This document shows, in pieces, positions 4,911-5,820 of a stretch of 5,820 nucleotides of DNA. The stretch's first letter is position 1; each line of letters begins with the position of its first letter. Position numbers and translations under genes: made by a program. Location: assembly GCA_945873015.1 (NCBI GenBank), contig CAMCBY010000286.1, positions 1-5,820 of the forward strand. Reading direction: 5' to 3'. The DNA is from Klebsiella pneumoniae (GTDB lineage: Bacteria; Pseudomonadota; Gammaproteobacteria; Ga0077536). A model generated the notes under the pieces. The model saw nothing but the letters and a program-made list of their open reading frames with translations, had not been told where the DNA came from and searched no databases.

Positions 4911-5237
4911 CTACTGGTGCAAGGTCTCGCCGGTCAGGGCTTTCCAGCGCTGGCGGAACACATACCACTCCGCATCGGCCATGCTGGTGAAGCGCTGCTC
5001 GAGCAACTTGATGGGTTTGCCGCGCACACCGCTGGTCTTGGCCAACTGCCATTCGCGATTGGCCTTGACCACCACCAGACAGAATTTGTCGGCCATGGAT
5101 GCGCCGCGCAGACGGTTGAGCAGGCGTTGCAGATCAGGACTGTGGTGTCCTATCGGATTCTTGCGGAATTCTTCGATGAGTCGGCGATCATCTGGCGTCG
5201 GCCGATAGTTGTCGGTCGCGTCGTGGATATCCACCAT
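4911..5237 (-). CDS. dmfA1: N,N-dimethylformamidase-like small (alpha) subunit
   Basis: A 108-aa soluble protein, placed directly upstream of the large-subunit gene as in known dimethylformamidase operons (small then large). The sequence is charged and mostly helical in appearance. Recognisable segments are HHSPDLQRLLNRLRG (31-45), KFCLVVVKANREWQLAK (51-67) and DAEWYVFRQRWKALTG (88-103). The known small subunit is about 132 aa as I recall, so this one is shorter, mainly at the N-terminus. In the known enzyme the small subunit packs on the large subunit and is needed for the assembled enzyme; it holds no iron ligand. ATG 5237 is chosen because GGGAGGGGAG lies just upstream. Longer in-frame versions would overlap the aminotransferase gene on the same strand. 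The identification leans on both its sequence and its partner. Confidence 0.78.
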   Translation of the reverse strand: MVDIHDATDNYRPTPDDRRLIEEFRKNPIGHHSPDLQRLLNRLRGASMADKFCLVVVKANREWQLAKTSGVRGKPIKLLEQRFTSMADAEWYVFRQRWKALTGETLHQ

Positions 5238-5241
5238 GGCA

Positions 5242-5251
5242 CTCCCCTCCC
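5242..5251 (-). promoter_or_regulatory. Strong ribosome binding site of dmfA1, matches small-RNA motif
   Basis: The minus strand reads GGGAGGGGAG then TGCC and the ATG at 5237. This purine-rich site fixes the start of the small-subunit gene. The eight bases GAGGGGAG (5249-5242) are an exact complement of CUCCCCUC, which occurs twice in each of the two predicted small RNAs. Other ribosome binding sites in the window (chrR, large subunit, FAD oxidoreductase) do not contain this 8-mer. Confidence 0.8.
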
Positions 5252-5278
5252 TTTTGAGGTGGATTGAAAGGTCGCCGC

Positions 5279-5306
5279 AGTATAGCGCCGAACATTCAAC
5301 TCGAAA
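5279..5306 (-). promoter_or_regulatory. Candidate promoter of the dimethylformamidase-like operon
   Basis: In the 88-base gap after the aminotransferase stop, the minus strand has TATACT (5284-5279), a good -10. It is preceded by a 16-base spacer and a weak -35, TTTCGA (5306-5301). The start point would be near 5272, giving a leader of about 35 nt with the ribosome binding site at its end. The weak -35 suggests either modest expression or an activator. Readthrough from the aminotransferase gene remains possible because no terminator is seen between them. Confidence 0.5.
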
Positions 5307-5325
5307 GCCCGGCGCCACGCGAGCA

Positions 5326-5820
5326 TCAGAACGATACGCCGTGCTCGACCGCGTACGCCGCATAGGCGGCGCGCAGTTGTTCGCATATCGGTCGCGCGCC
5401 ATCGCCGATGGGGGTGTCGTCGATGCTGGCGACACTCACCATGCCGGCGCCGCTGCCCGACAGAAATACCTCCTCAGCCGCGAGCAGGTCATAACGCGTC
5501 AGCGAGCGACAGGTGACCGGCGTGCCGGCCGCTGCGCGCATCGCCAGCACGCTGTCGCGGGTGATGCCGGGCAGCGCACCATCGGCGGTCGGCGGCGTCA
5601 CCAGCGTGCCGTTCAGCACCGCGAATATATTGGCGCCGGTCGCTTCGGTGACGTGTCCTGCCTGGTTCAACAGCACCGCGTCGTCGTAGCCTTTCAGGCG
5701 TGCATCGCGTTTGGCCAGCACGTTGTTCAGATAGTTGAGACTTTTGACCTGTGGGTCGAGCATGTCGGCTGCCGGCCGGCGCAACCACGAGGTCAACAGG
5801 CGCAGACCTTGGGCTCTGAC
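5326..5820 (-). CDS. Class IV PLP aminotransferase, C-terminal part (partial)
   Basis: The last 164 residues of a fold-type IV pyridoxal-phosphate transaminase are visible; the N-terminus lies beyond the right edge. Numbered from the edge, VKSLNYLNNVLAK contains the PLP-binding Lys (residue 26), and TEATGANIFAV holds Glu59, which contacts the cofactor nitrogen. LPGITRD (83-89) binds the PLP phosphate, and AEEVFLSGS (115-123) starts the last cofactor loop. The pattern is that of branched-chain aminotransferase (IlvE) and D-amino-acid transaminase. Where most members have GTAAE or TTAEI, this one reads GSGAG (122-126), which leaves specificity open between L-branched-chain, D-amino-acid and amine transaminases. 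It is transcribed toward the dimethylformamidase-like genes, 88 bases upstream of them, but a role in the same pathway is not shown. An internal TTG at 5796 is in frame but not the true start, since the homology continues to the edge. Confidence 0.9.
   Translation of the reverse strand, partial: VRAQGLRLLTSWLRRPAADMLDPQVKSLNYLNNVLAKRDARLKGYDDAVLLNQAGHVTEATGANIFAVLNGTLVTPPTADGALPGITRDSVLAMRAAAGTPVTCRSLTRYDLLAAEEVFLSGSGAGMVSVASIDDTPIGDGARPICEQLRAAYAAYAVEHGVSF

Noticed and set aside
4120..5208. Plus-strand open frame of 362 codons
   Set aside because: It is antisense to both dimethylformamidase-like genes and crosses their boundary; it has no recognisable domain and comes from high GC content on the opposite strand.
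5238..5435. Longer version of the small-subunit gene
   Set aside because: It would overlap the aminotransferase gene on the same strand and ignores the strong ribosome binding site just before ATG 5237.

Overview
The window is GC-rich and densely coded. It looks like a proteobacterial chromosome, most likely gammaproteobacterial; this rests on gene content, not on any marker gene. No transposase, integrase, CRISPR array, tRNA or rRNA is visible.

Left part (1-2054): a stress-response module. A divergent promoter region (about 69-175) separates the start of a minus-strand FAD-binding oxidoreductase, cut by the window edge, from a plus-strand ECF sigma factor (RpoE type) and its zinc anti-sigma factor ChrR. 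The sigma and anti-sigma genes overlap by four bases. ChrR keeps all the known metal-ligand positions of both its domains. Two back-to-back sites of the form TGATCC-N18-TA, one per strand, look like RpoE-dependent promoters. They would autoregulate rpoE-chrR and fire the oxidoreductase operon. A small DUF2062 membrane protein follows chrR on the same strand.

Middle (2055-2523): a region with no protein gene, and the most interesting part of the window. It holds two tandem diverged copies, offset by about 180 bases, of one complete minus-strand transcription unit. Each copy has a conserved upstream element, a sigma70-type promoter (-35, 16-base spacer, -10 TATGAT), an RNA of about 85 nt and a strong intrinsic terminator. 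Each RNA carries the 12-mer GACCUCCCCUCG twice, a perfect anti-Shine-Dalgarno type sequence, once in a hairpin loop and once in the linker before the terminator. The terminator stems show a compensatory base-pair swap. I read this as a pair of sibling regulatory small RNAs; I do not recognise the family.

Right part (2524-5820): a minus-strand cluster, in transcription order: the C-terminal part of a class IV PLP aminotransferase (IlvE/D-amino-acid transaminase fold), then a small and a large subunit resembling N,N-dimethylformamidase. That iron enzyme hydrolyses dimethylformamide to formate and dimethylamine. The small-subunit gene has its own candidate promoter and a very strong ribosome binding site. 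Eight bases of that site are perfectly complementary to the anti-SD motif of the two small RNAs, which suggests a testable local regulatory link.
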